Source: CAYNRA01 sp046296415
GTDB lineage: Bacteria > Bacteroidota > Bacteroidia > Cytophagales > Spirosomataceae
Assembly: GCA_046296415.1 (NCBI GenBank)
Contig: JBKBLN010000001.1
Coordinates: 248,001-312,000 of the forward strand
Direction of reading: 5' to 3'
Length of the DNA stretch: 64,000 nucleotides
Shown: positions 43,293 to 51,241 of the stretch, one piece after another
Position numbering within the stretch: the first letter of the stretch is position 1
How the letters are laid out: every line of letters starts with the position of its first letter
Notes under the pieces: model-generated
Seen by the model: only the letters and a program-made list of their open reading frames with translations
Database searches by the model: none
Told to the model about the DNA's origin: nothing
Made by a program: the position numbers and the translations under genes

Positions 43293-44132
43293 ATGATGTC
43301 TAGGTCTTGTCTTTTTTGGATCCAGGTAAGTTTAGTTTGCTTTGTACTCGTGCTGAATGGTTCTGTGGCCATGTTCGGACAAAATTTCCAAGTGAAATAC
43401 AAGGTTCAATCCCAAAGAGATTCAACTAATGCGGATTTCAAGAGAGAGGAAACCGCCACCTTATTCATAGAAAATAAGGCAAATTCCTACTTTTATACCG
43501 ATCATTTTGCCGCCAAAGATTCGATGATGAAGCTTGTTAATTCAGGTAAAGTGAGTGTTTATGAAGTCATGAGTGACAAAGGAAACCTCAAACTTACACA
43601 GTTCAATCAACACATTACCAAAGATGTATCGAAAAACCGGATTCATTTTTTTGAAAAAATATTTACCTCCGTTTACTCTTATTCGTTTCAACCTAGCTTT
43701 AAATGGGAAATACAGTCTGACACCCAGACAATCAAGGGGTATCTCTGTTATAAGGCAACGGGATACTTTGGAGGACGAACGTATATCGCTTGGTTTACCC
43801 AAGAAATTCCAGTTGCTGATGGCCCCTATGTTTTCTGTGGGCTTCCTGGGCTGATTGTCAAGGTCCATGATGATAAAAACCACTACGATTTTACCCTTGC
43901 ATCATTAGAACAAACCACGAGCTCTTCTTTTCTAAAAGTACCTAGCACTAGCGAAAAAATAATAAAAGCCTCCCGGGAGCAAGTTTTTAAAGCACGAGAA
44001 CGAATGCGAATTCAATCTCTCGATGTAATGCGCGAAATGGGATTTGATATCGTTAAAACACCGGATATTCAAGAGAAATTGAGACAAAAACAAAAGACAG
44101 ACAACAACCCCCTGGAGCTTCGGGTGGATTAG
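43293..44132 (+). CDS. GLPGLI family protein (paralogue 2)
   Basis: 279 residues, signal peptide ending near SVAMFGQ. Core: GYLCYKATGYFGGRTYIAWF, then DGPYVFCGLPGLIVKVHD; C-terminus TDNNPLELRVD. It is very close to paralogue 3 (44976-45854), and the last about 40 bp of the two genes are almost identical at DNA level, implying recent duplication or gene conversion. Its stop is 4 bp from the convergent XRE gene stop. Confidence 0.87.
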   Translation: MMSRSCLFWIQVSLVCFVLVLNGSVAMFGQNFQVKYKVQSQRDSTNADFKREETATLFIENKANSYFYTDHFAAKDSMMKLVNSGKVSVYEVMSDKGNLKLTQFNQHITKDVSKNRIHFFEKIFTSVYSYSFQPSFKWEIQSDTQTIKGYLCYKATGYFGGRTYIAWFTQEIPVADGPYVFCGLPGLIVKVHDDKNHYDFTLASLEQTTSSSFLKVPSTSEKIIKASREQVFKARERMRIQSLDVMREMGFDIVKTPDIQEKLRQKQKTDNNPLELRVD

Positions 44133-44136
44133 CATC

Positions 44137-44445
44137 CTACAACTTGGTTTTTATTTTTTCTTCTAGATCTTGGATGCGTTTGTTTTGGGTGGAAATAAGG
44201 TCTAGATACAGTTGTTCTTTGGATATAGAAAGTTCTTCGTTGTGTTTTGTTTCTTTGAAAAAATGATCGATTGGACAATCTAATGCGTGACTTAATTTGA
44301 CCAAAAACTCCGGCTTGAATTGTTTGATGATCCCATTTTCTATCCGGTTGAGTGTAGCAATACTTATGTCCAATTCTTCAGCCAAGGCTTTTTGAGTCAT
44401 GCGCTTTCGTTCCCGTAGTTCACGGATATAGTTTTGAGTTCTCAT
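44137..44445 (-). CDS. XRE-family HTH transcriptional regulator
   Basis: 102-residue regulator. An XRE/Cro-type HTH covers residues about 9-62 (RELRERKRMTQKALAEELDI, SIATLNRIENGI), followed by a short helical, coiled-coil-like tail (SKEQLYLDLISTQNKRIQDL). Soluble; probably a dimer. A perfect 22-bp palindrome, TTATGCAAA-N4-TTTGCATAA, 44 bp upstream of its start lies between it and the divergent small secreted protein, a good candidate for its operator. It sits inside the GLPGLI cluster, between paralogues 2 and 3. Confidence 0.88.
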   Translation of the reverse strand: MRTQNYIRELRERKRMTQKALAEELDISIATLNRIENGIIKQFKPEFLVKLSHALDCPIDHFFKETKHNEELSISKEQLYLDLISTQNKRIQDLEEKIKTKL

Positions 44446-44482
44446 GTAAATATGTTATTATGAGTTAGGAATGGCGTTTAAT

Positions 44483-44510
44483 TGCAAGTTATGCAAATTA
44501 TTTTGCATAA
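44483..44510. promoter_or_regulatory. Candidate XRE operator palindromes
   Basis: TTATGCAAA (44489-44497), TTAT, TTTGCATAA (44502-44510): perfect 9-bp arms. A second overlapping dyad, TTGCA-N5-TGCAA, begins at 44483 and shares the ATGCAA half-site. Three related half-sites in 28 bp between two divergent genes suggest cooperative binding. Confidence 0.6.
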
Positions 44511-44621
44511 TTTATTTGAGGGGGGAGGTAAAATGTATTGATATTTGTTCAGAACGATGCCGTTAACCGGTTGCGGCGGTGTTCGATAAAATCAATTTAT
44601 TTCACTTTAATTTTTTACAAC

Positions 44622-44915
44622 ATGAAAAATTTATGTCTAACCCTTGCCTTGATGTGCAGTGTCACGTTTGCATTTGCGAATGACGGGGACAAAAAAGAAA
44701 GTCCTAAAATGAAGGAAACGGTTGAGCAAAACGTCAATAATAACATACATCCGAGTTTGGAGGTTGAATGCTTTGGACTCTCTTGTGGAACCGCTTGTTT
44801 AGAGCTAGCTCCTCCCGATGAGGATTCAGATTGGGGTAATTCTATGTATGTCAGACTCTGGGAACGACTTGAAAAAAAATTTTGTGGTGGGAATAAGCGC
44901 AGCGGTTTAATGTAA
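44622..44915 (+). CDS. Small secreted cysteine-containing protein
   Basis: 97 residues. Clear signal peptide MKNLCLTLALMCSVTFAFA with cleavage before NDG. The mature part (about 78 residues) is acidic and holds four cysteines, in ECFGLSCGTACLEL (C-x4-C-x3-C) and FCGG near the end, which could form two disulfides. No family recognised. Start set at the ATG at 44622; the open frame extends 28 codons upstream without signal-peptide character. It is divergent from the XRE gene across the palindromic operator and followed by its own terminator, so it is probably the regulator's main target. Confidence 0.65.
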   Translation: MKNLCLTLALMCSVTFAFANDGDKKESPKMKETVEQNVNNNIHPSLEVECFGLSCGTACLELAPPDEDSDWGNSMYVRLWERLEKKFCGGNKRSGLM

Positions 44916-44921
44916 TTTTTT

Positions 44922-44961
44922 AGAAATGAGATTTTCATTAAAAAAATCTCATTTCTTTTTT
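44922..44961 (+). terminator. Terminator after small secreted protein
   Basis: AGAAATGAGATTTT (44922-44935) pairs with AAAATCTCATTTCT (44943-44956), followed by TTTTTATTT. Confidence 0.85.
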
Positions 44962-44975
44962 ATTTAAATTTATAT

Positions 44976-45854
44976 ATGATAATTTTTTTTCGTATGCTTT
45001 GTTTTTTTAAATGGACGGGTTATAGATTTTTTTTACATATTTATAAAATTTATATTATACTCTTTATTTCTTTTCTAAACTCTGATTTAGTAATAGGTCA
45101 GGACTACTTAGTAAAGTACCGAATACAATCCCAATCCGACTCTACATATTCAGATTATAAAGCGGAGGAAATGGCTGTACTATTCATTAGTAATCAAATA
45201 AATTCCTACTTTTATACCGATAATTTTGCTTTGAATGATTCGATAATAAAACTTGTTGATTCAGGCAAAATTAATCCCTATGAAATTATGAGCGATAAAA
45301 ATAATCTCAGACACACTCAATTTGATCAGCATATTGTCAAGTATTTGCCAAAACATACCATTACTTTATTTGAAAATCTGTTGTCATCAAATTATTTATG
45401 TGAGTTTCAACCCAACTTTAAATGGGAAATGCAGTCTGATACCCTGACGATCAAGGGGTATCTTTGTAACAAGGCCACGGGTTATTTTGGAGGACGAACC
45501 TATATCGCCTGGTTTACTCATGAAATACCAATACAGGATGGTCCCTATGTTTTCTGTGGGCTTCCGGGATTAATTGTGAAGATACACGATACTAAAAACC
45601 ACTACGATTTTACCCTGGTTTCGTTACAGCAAACCACAAGTACATCTTTTCTGAAAACACCCAATGTTGGGAAAAAGGTTATCTCCGCGACAAGAGAACA
45701 ATTGTTTAAAGCGAGAGAGCGAATGCGAACCCAATTTTTAGAAGTTTTGCAAAACGAGATGGGAATGAAAATCATCGTAAGCCCTGAAATGGAACAAAAA
45801 CGCAAACAAAATGAAAAGACAGACAACAACCCCCTGGAGCTTCGGGTGGATTAG
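44976..45854 (+). CDS. GLPGLI family protein (paralogue 3)
   Basis: 292 residues. Very hydrophobic, AT-rich N-terminus; the signal peptide probably ends near LVIGQ, and an ATG at 44994 is an alternative start. Core: GYLCNKATGYFGGRTYIAWF, DGPYVFCGLPGLIVKIHD; C-terminus TDNNPLELRVD. The 3' two-thirds are nearly collinear with paralogue 2, while the 5' end is much AT-richer, so the gene looks like a mosaic. The near-identical 3' tails (44097-44131 and 45819-45853) suggest gene conversion. Confidence 0.85.
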   Translation: MIIFFRMLCFFKWTGYRFFLHIYKIYIILFISFLNSDLVIGQDYLVKYRIQSQSDSTYSDYKAEEMAVLFISNQINSYFYTDNFALNDSIIKLVDSGKINPYEIMSDKNNLRHTQFDQHIVKYLPKHTITLFENLLSSNYLCEFQPNFKWEMQSDTLTIKGYLCNKATGYFGGRTYIAWFTHEIPIQDGPYVFCGLPGLIVKIHDTKNHYDFTLVSLQQTTSTSFLKTPNVGKKVISATREQLFKARERMRTQFLEVLQNEMGMKIIVSPEMEQKRKQNEKTDNNPLELRVD

Positions 45855-45898
45855 CGAAGCGAACCCACCGCTAATTTTTTTTGAACGGTCATTTATTT

Positions 45899-45923
45899 AT
45901 AACTAAAAAATTAGTTATGTTTG
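45899..45923 (+). promoter_or_regulatory. -7 box overlapped by palindrome before GLPGLI 4
   Basis: ATAACTAA-AAAA-TTAGTTAT (45899-45918), a perfect 8-bp inverted repeat, overlaps TATGTTTG (45916-45923), a TAnnTTTG -7 box 29 bp before the paralogue 4 ATG. A protein bound there would block the promoter of the paralogue 4-receptor operon. No TTG is present at the -33 position, which would fit activator dependence. Confidence 0.5.
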
Positions 45924-45952
45924 CCTCCGTATAATGAACCGTTTCCTACTTT

Positions 45953-46837
45953 ATGAAAAAGCTACACTTGATTCTTGTTTTCAGTTTGTTTGTTTTACAT
46001 GCCCGCGCCCAGGCTATCAGCATTGTCCGCAGCGGCGGAAGCTCGGCACAGGATACCAAAACGGTCTTGGATAACCTCCATTACCGAGTTACGTATAACC
46101 TGACCTTCCAGCCCAGTAAAGACACGTCGGCCAAGCAGCAAGAGAAAATGAGGCTCTTGGTCGGAGACTCCATTTCGTTGTTCTATAGCCAGAATGCTTT
46201 TCTACGTGATTCCATCATGGCTACTTTCCAAGGAGATAATCCGGATATGACCCGCATGATGGCCGCCATGCAGACGGCGCCTAAGTCGATGTTTTCGTAC
46301 GAGATCATCAAACGGACCCAGGCAAAGCAAGTCGTTTTCCGTGAAAGTGTCTTTATGGACAAACTTTCGTACACCGAGCCACTCCCGGCTGTCACGTGGA
46401 ATATCACAAACGAAACAGCCACCAAGGTGGGTTACATGTGTCAGAAGGCCACAACCTCGTACGGAGGAAGAACCTACGACGCGTGGTTTACCTTCCAAAT
46501 CCCGATTCAAGACGGACCGTATAAATTCAGTGGGTTACCCGGGCTGATTGTCGAAATGTACGATGCGGAAAAGCACTACCACTTTACTTTGGCAGGCATA
46601 GAAAAAGTGGCTAAGGGTGAAATTGCGGTCAATGAAAGCAAACTGCTCAAAGTGAGTAAAGAGAAGTTTGTCGAAATGAAAGCCGATTTTACCGAAAATC
46701 CGTTTAAGATGATCAACGCTAGTGGGGCGTCTATCACCATGAAGACAAATGACGGAAAAGAGATGTCGCAAAAAGAAATGACCAACCTCGTCAAAAAGAA
46801 TCAAAGCAAACGCAATAACCCGATCGAGTTAAAGTAA
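45953..46837 (+). CDS. GLPGLI family protein (paralogue 4)
   Basis: 294 residues, signal peptide MKKLHLILVFSLFVLHARAQ. Core: GYMCQKATTSYGGRTYDAWF, DGPYKFSGLPGLIVEMYD; C-terminus RNNPIELK. The most divergent of the four copies and higher in GC, closer in composition to the adjacent receptor gene. It is 70 bp upstream of that gene on the same strand with no terminator between them, so this is probably the ancestral GLPGLI-receptor pair. Confidence 0.87.
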   Translation: MKKLHLILVFSLFVLHARAQAISIVRSGGSSAQDTKTVLDNLHYRVTYNLTFQPSKDTSAKQQEKMRLLVGDSISLFYSQNAFLRDSIMATFQGDNPDMTRMMAAMQTAPKSMFSYEIIKRTQAKQVVFRESVFMDKLSYTEPLPAVTWNITNETATKVGYMCQKATTSYGGRTYDAWFTFQIPIQDGPYKFSGLPGLIVEMYDAEKHYHFTLAGIEKVAKGEIAVNESKLLKVSKEKFVEMKADFTENPFKMINASGASITMKTNDGKEMSQKEMTNLVKKNQSKRNNPIELK

Positions 46838-46907
46838 TCAGAGGTACTTTTCGATGTAGTTGATTTGGCGGTTCATTTTTCGCATAACTAGTGATGAAAT
46901 AATCAGA

Positions 46908-49556
46908 ATGAATTTTAAACTATTAATTCTGTTCCTTCTCCTCTTGCCCCAATTCGTGATGGCTCAGGCCACCTTCAAGGGTAAGGTGACGGACGGCAAC
47001 GGCAAGGCGGTTCGGGGCGTGAACGTGACGCTCTCGCAGCCCAATGCGCCCAATATACTGGCATTTTCCATTACCGACATGGGCGGAAACTACAAGATTG
47101 ACTATTCGTCCTCCCTCGATTCGCTCCAGCTAAATTTGTATGCCTTGGGCTTTGCCTCGCAAAAAAAGATTGTACGAAATCAATCACAAGAGAATGACTT
47201 CACGGTCTTGGAGCAAGACATTGACCTCAAAGAAGTGATTGTTAAACCTGACCCCATCAGTAGGCGAGGAGATACCCTCACCTTCAACGTGGGCGCATTC
47301 AAAGATGCCAACGACCGGGCCATTGTAGACATCATCAAAAAACTACCCGGTATCGAAGTTGAACCGTCCGGACGGATCTTGTATCAAGGGAAACCGATCA
47401 ACAAATACTACATCGAAGGCTTGGATTTACTGGGTGGTCGATACAACTTAGCCAACGAAAATCTACCCGTCGATGCCGTCTCGGGCGTGCAAATCGTGGA
47501 GAATCACCAACCCATCAAAATGCTCGATAGCTTGGAGTTTTCGGAGAATGCGGCCATCAATATCCAATTGAAGAATAAAGTAACCGTGACTGGAACGGCC
47601 AACCTTGGCGTTGGGGCCTCGCCTCTGCTTTGGGAAGCCAACGTGACACCCATGATGTTCACGAAAAAGAATCAGTTCATTGGTTCGTACCAAGCCAATA
47701 ATGTCGGAAACAACATCGCCAAACAAATCAAGGTCCTGACCCTCCAGGATATCATGGGTGGCATCGAAAGTAACGACGATAAACAAGATTGGTTGCAGGT
47801 GCAGCAGCTCGCACCACCACCCTTTTCCGACCGGCGGTGGCTGGATAATAACGCCCATCTGGGCTCGATCAATCAATTGAAAAAGCTAAAGAACGACTAT
47901 GAATTACGGCTAAATACTTCCTACACCAACGATTATCAGCAGCAAAGAGGCAGCACCACCACGCTTTTTTATACTCCCCTGGATACGATCGGTATGGTGG
48001 AGAACAAGTACAATCAGCTCTTCTTCAACTCGCTGGAGACCACGCTCACACTTCAAAAAAACGACCGAAAAAAATACTTCGACAACGAACTGAAATTTCG
48101 GGGTTTTTGGGATAGTCAGCGGGGAAATGTAACCCGCAACGGCGAGGCCCTCACCCAGGAACTGAGCAATCCGTACTTCTCGGTGTCGAATAAATTCAAG
48201 AATATGTACACGGTAGGTAAGCAGCTGGTGACATTACGGTCCTTCGTGAATTTCAACCAAACCCCGCAGTCGCTTTCGGTGATGCCTGGGCCCTTTGCCG
48301 AGCTCGTGCAGGAAGGGCGGCCGCTCTCGGCGCTACAACAAGAGATTAGGCTGAATACGTTTCAAACCCAAAATACCGCTAGTTTAACTCGAAGTTACCG
48401 CGGTGTTGTCCTTTCACCCACGGTTGGATTTACGGTGCAGCGCCAACAGCTTACGTCGGACCTAACGGGTGTTTCGGCCGGAAATACCAATCGATTTGGC
48501 CGTGATTTTGGTAACAATTTGTCGTGGTTGCAACTGAATGCCTATGCGAAGTTAAAGTCGGAATACCGAAAAAAAGACTGGCGATATACCCTCGAAACGC
48601 CGCTGACCTACTACCATTTCTCGATTCAAGAACGGGCATTGGACGAGGGGCAACGTTTGAGTCGCTTGGCATTTGAGCCTAGTCTGGGTGTGAGTTACGA
48701 AATGAACGCATTTTGGAAAGCCAATGCCTCGGTAAAACGAGGGGTCAATCTGGGTGAATTGCAAGATTTGCATTACGGATATATTCTGAAAAATTACCGA
48801 ACCATCGAGCGGCGAAATTCTCCTATTCCGATCGCCCTGTCTCACTCATTTTCAGGAGGATTGAATTACCGTAATCCACTGATTTCCACCTTTTTTAATG
48901 TCTTTTATCTCAACAGTGTGACCGAGAATAACTTGTTGATTTCCAGCCAAATTGATCAAAATGGGGCGATAGAATTGGTGGCTTTTGAACAAAGCAATCG
49001 GTCGTACAATCAGATGATATCAAGCCGGTTGGGTAAATTCTTTAGTCAGGCCAAGCTAAATGCCTCGGTGGGGGTGAGTGTTTCGCAAACTGAGCGGCAG
49101 CAACTGATCAACGACGTATTGGCGGCGGTGAATTACCGGAGCCTTCGGCCTGATGTAAAACTGACGATGGATGTGGCGCGTTGGTTTGGAGTGGAATACA
49201 ACTACCAGTATTCTTACTTTCGGAACAGTGTGGAAAATCAGAGGCCTCAGCTGGCTACCCAACAGACCCATCAAACTGATTTTAGCTTGTATCCAACAGA
49301 GCAAACCTATGTGGGAATCCGGAACGAACTGTATGTCAACCGATTCATCAATCAGAATTCACAAAATCTTTTTACGGATTTGATCTTTCGGTATTCGTTT
49401 ACCAAGTCTAAAGTGGACTTAGAGGCCAATTGGAACAACGTGTTCAATATTCAGACCTTGACGACCGTCTCGGCGAGTTCGTTTGCGTATGCGGAGTCCA
49501 CGTATCAGCTTCGCCCGTCGCAGGTTCTGGTGAAGGTGCGTTTTTCGTTCAAGTAG
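46908..49556 (+). CDS. Outer-membrane receptor-like beta-barrel protein with carboxypeptidase-regulatory domain
   Basis: 882 residues from the ATG at 46908, which starts the signal peptide MNFKLLILFLLLLPQFVMAQ; the frame extends 16 codons upstream. After the signal a carboxypeptidase-regulatory-like (Ig-type) domain (ATFKGKVTDGNGKAVRGVNV) spans about residues 21-105, then a TonB-receptor-type plug (RAIVDIIKKLPGIEVEPSG; GLDLLGGRYNLAN) and a barrel of about 650 residues rich in aromatic strands, ending VKVRFSFK. No obvious TonB box. Co-directional with GLPGLI paralogue 4. The stop codon is supplied by a palindromic repeat that starts inside the last codons. Confidence 0.88.
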   Translation: MNFKLLILFLLLLPQFVMAQATFKGKVTDGNGKAVRGVNVTLSQPNAPNILAFSITDMGGNYKIDYSSSLDSLQLNLYALGFASQKKIVRNQSQENDFTVLEQDIDLKEVIVKPDPISRRGDTLTFNVGAFKDANDRAIVDIIKKLPGIEVEPSGRILYQGKPINKYYIEGLDLLGGRYNLANENLPVDAVSGVQIVENHQPIKMLDSLEFSENAAINIQLKNKVTVTGTANLGVGASPLLWEANVTPMMFTKKNQFIGSYQANNVGNNIAKQIKVLTLQDIMGGIESNDDKQDWLQVQQLAPPPFSDRRWLDNNAHLGSINQLKKLKNDYELRLNTSYTNDYQQQRGSTTTLFYTPLDTIGMVENKYNQLFFNSLETTLTLQKNDRKKYFDNELKFRGFWDSQRGNVTRNGEALTQELSNPYFSVSNKFKNMYTVGKQLVTLRSFVNFNQTPQSLSVMPGPFAELVQEGRPLSALQQEIRLNTFQTQNTASLTRSYRGVVLSPTVGFTVQRQQLTSDLTGVSAGNTNRFGRDFGNNLSWLQLNAYAKLKSEYRKKDWRYTLETPLTYYHFSIQERALDEGQRLSRLAFEPSLGVSYEMNAFWKANASVKRGVNLGELQDLHYGYILKNYRTIERRNSPIPIALSHSFSGGLNYRNPLISTFFNVFYLNSVTENNLLISSQIDQNGAIELVAFEQSNRSYNQMISSRLGKFFSQAKLNASVGVSVSQTERQQLINDVLAAVNYRSLRPDVKLTMDVARWFGVEYNYQYSYFRNSVENQRPQLATQQTHQTDFSLYPTEQTYVGIRNELYVNRFINQNSQNLFTDLIFRYSFTKSKVDLEANWNNVFNIQTLTTVSASSFAYAESTYQLRPSQVLVKVRFSFK

Positions 49557-49600
49557 AGACGTAGCAATGCTACGTCTCTACGCAATGCTACCTCTCTACA
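49553..49600. repeat. Palindromic repeat overlapping receptor stop codon
   Basis: GTAGAGACGTAGCA (49553-49566), one base, TGCTACGTCTCTAC (49568-49581): perfect 14-bp arms. A half copy, GCAATGCTACCTCTCTAC, follows at 49582-49599. The TAG within the left arm (49554-49556) is the stop codon of the receptor gene. GTAGAGACG-type palindromes are a common dispersed repeat in this phylum. Confidence 0.8.
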
Positions 49601-49743
49601 TGCGCAGATCGCTTCAAGAGCGCTTCGGGCCTAAAATGGGAGTTTTCCCCTCTTTGGTCGATTTTTAATGGGAAGGTTGAGTAATTCCTAGGAAAAATTG
49701 TATTTTCGGGTTCAACCAGAAATCAAACCTACCACCTATCCTT

Positions 49744-51114
49744 ATGAGTCAGTCAAGACGTCAGTTTATCGGCGCATTGGGGGCAGCCGGAGTATTGGCT
49801 TCCACCGAGAGCTTCGCCAAACCATTTCATATCATCAAAGATTTATCGGTGAGTCCGAATGATAAAATTCGCATTGCCACCATTGGTATGGGAATTCAGG
49901 GGCATATGGACACCCGTGCCGCCCTCCGTAATGAAGGCATTGAATTGGTTGCGGCGGCGGATCTTTACACGGGGCGTTTGGAGCGAGTCAAGCAAACGTA
50001 TGGTCCCAACGTCTTTACCACGCGTGATTACCGGGAGATTCTCCAACGCTCGGATGTGGATGCCGTTTTGGTGGTGACGTCGGATCACTGGCATGATAAA
50101 ATCACCATTGACGCCCTCCAAGCCGGAAAGCATGTGTATTGTGAGAAACCCATGGTGCATCAAATTGGGCAGGGGAAAGCGGTCATTGATGCATGGAAAA
50201 AGTCGGGGAAGACCATGCAGGTGGGAAGTCAACGGATATCCGGATCGGTCTTCGGGGAGGCCAAGCGGCTCCTAGCCGCGGGAGAGATAGGTGATTTGAA
50301 TTATGTGGAATCCAATTCCGACCGCTTCAGCGCGATTGGCGCATGGAATTACTCGATCCCCACGGATGCCTCGACTCAAACCGTCGACTGGGACACGTAT
50401 CTACGAAATGTACCGAAGCAGGCTTTTGATGCCAAGAAGTTCTTCCGGTGGCGCAATTACAAGGAATTTGGTACGGGAGTGGCGGGTGATTTATTTGTTC
50501 ACCTCATTACCGGGATGCACTATATCACGAATTCAGTGGGGCCCGAGCGAATTTATTCGTCAGGAGGGTTAAGTTACTGGAAAGACGGTCGAAACGTACC
50601 CGATGTGATGGTTGCCATTTTGGATTATCCACAAGCCGAGCAACACAGTGCATTCCAAATGGTCTTGCGTGTGAATTTTGCGAATGCCGGGACGATCAAT
50701 AACAATTACCGGTTGATTGGTACGGAGGGGCAAATTGAGTTTTCGGGCAATGGCTTGACTCTAAGCAAGAAAAAGCTACCTAAAGCTCCGGGTTACGGGG
50801 GATATGATGCTTATTTTACGTTCTCGGACGCTCAACAGAAAGAGTTTGAAAAAGAGTACAACGCCATGTATTCTGAGGCAGATCGCAAGGCTGAGCCTGT
50901 GAAGGAAATTAAATTTACGCCTCCGCAAGGAGATGATGAGCATAAGAAGCATTTTGGGGATTTCTTTGATGCGATCCGGAAAGGAACTCAGAATGTAATT
51001 GAAGACCCGATTGTAGGCTTCCGGGCAGCAGCACCGGTACTGGCCTGTAACGACAGTTACTTCCAAAAAAAGGCCATCCATTGGGATCCTGTGGCGATGA
51101 AATTGAAGAAGTAA
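49744..51114 (+). CDS. Gfo/Idh/MocA family oxidoreductase (Tat-exported)
   Basis: 456 residues. A twin-arginine signal SRRQFIGALGAAGVLAS (residues 4-20) points to export with bound cofactor. Rossmann motif IATIGMGIQGHMDTRAAL (about 43-60) and the conserved EKPMV (Lys contact of the nicotinamide site, about 137-141). The C-terminal domain has the open beta-sheet of this family. Probably acts on a sugar or cyclitol; the substrate is not evident. Single-gene unit ending in a strong terminator. Confidence 0.92.
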   Translation: MSQSRRQFIGALGAAGVLASTESFAKPFHIIKDLSVSPNDKIRIATIGMGIQGHMDTRAALRNEGIELVAAADLYTGRLERVKQTYGPNVFTTRDYREILQRSDVDAVLVVTSDHWHDKITIDALQAGKHVYCEKPMVHQIGQGKAVIDAWKKSGKTMQVGSQRISGSVFGEAKRLLAAGEIGDLNYVESNSDRFSAIGAWNYSIPTDASTQTVDWDTYLRNVPKQAFDAKKFFRWRNYKEFGTGVAGDLFVHLITGMHYITNSVGPERIYSSGGLSYWKDGRNVPDVMVAILDYPQAEQHSAFQMVLRVNFANAGTINNNYRLIGTEGQIEFSGNGLTLSKKKLPKAPGYGGYDAYFTFSDAQQKEFEKEYNAMYSEADRKAEPVKEIKFTPPQGDDEHKKHFGDFFDAIRKGTQNVIEDPIVGFRAAAPVLACNDSYFQKKAIHWDPVAMKLKK

Positions 51115-51131
51115 GAAGTTTTCAAAAGAAT

Positions 51132-51176
51132 AAGACCCTTTAAATCGGAAACATTTAAAGGGTCTTTCTATTTTTG
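51132..51176 (+). terminator. Terminator after oxidoreductase
   Basis: AAGACCCTTTAAAT (51132-51145) / ATTTAAAGGGTCTT (51153-51166), perfect 14-bp stem, 7-nt loop, then TCTATTTTT. Confidence 0.93.
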
Positions 51177-51241
51177 GAGGCGAATTGAGCAAATCATTGA
51201 CACGAACTCCTTCGCTCAACGCCCCTTAAGAGAAAGATTCT

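Noticed and set aside
47463..47876. 137-codon minus-strand frame inside the receptor gene
   Set aside because: Shadow frame of a clearly coding gene.
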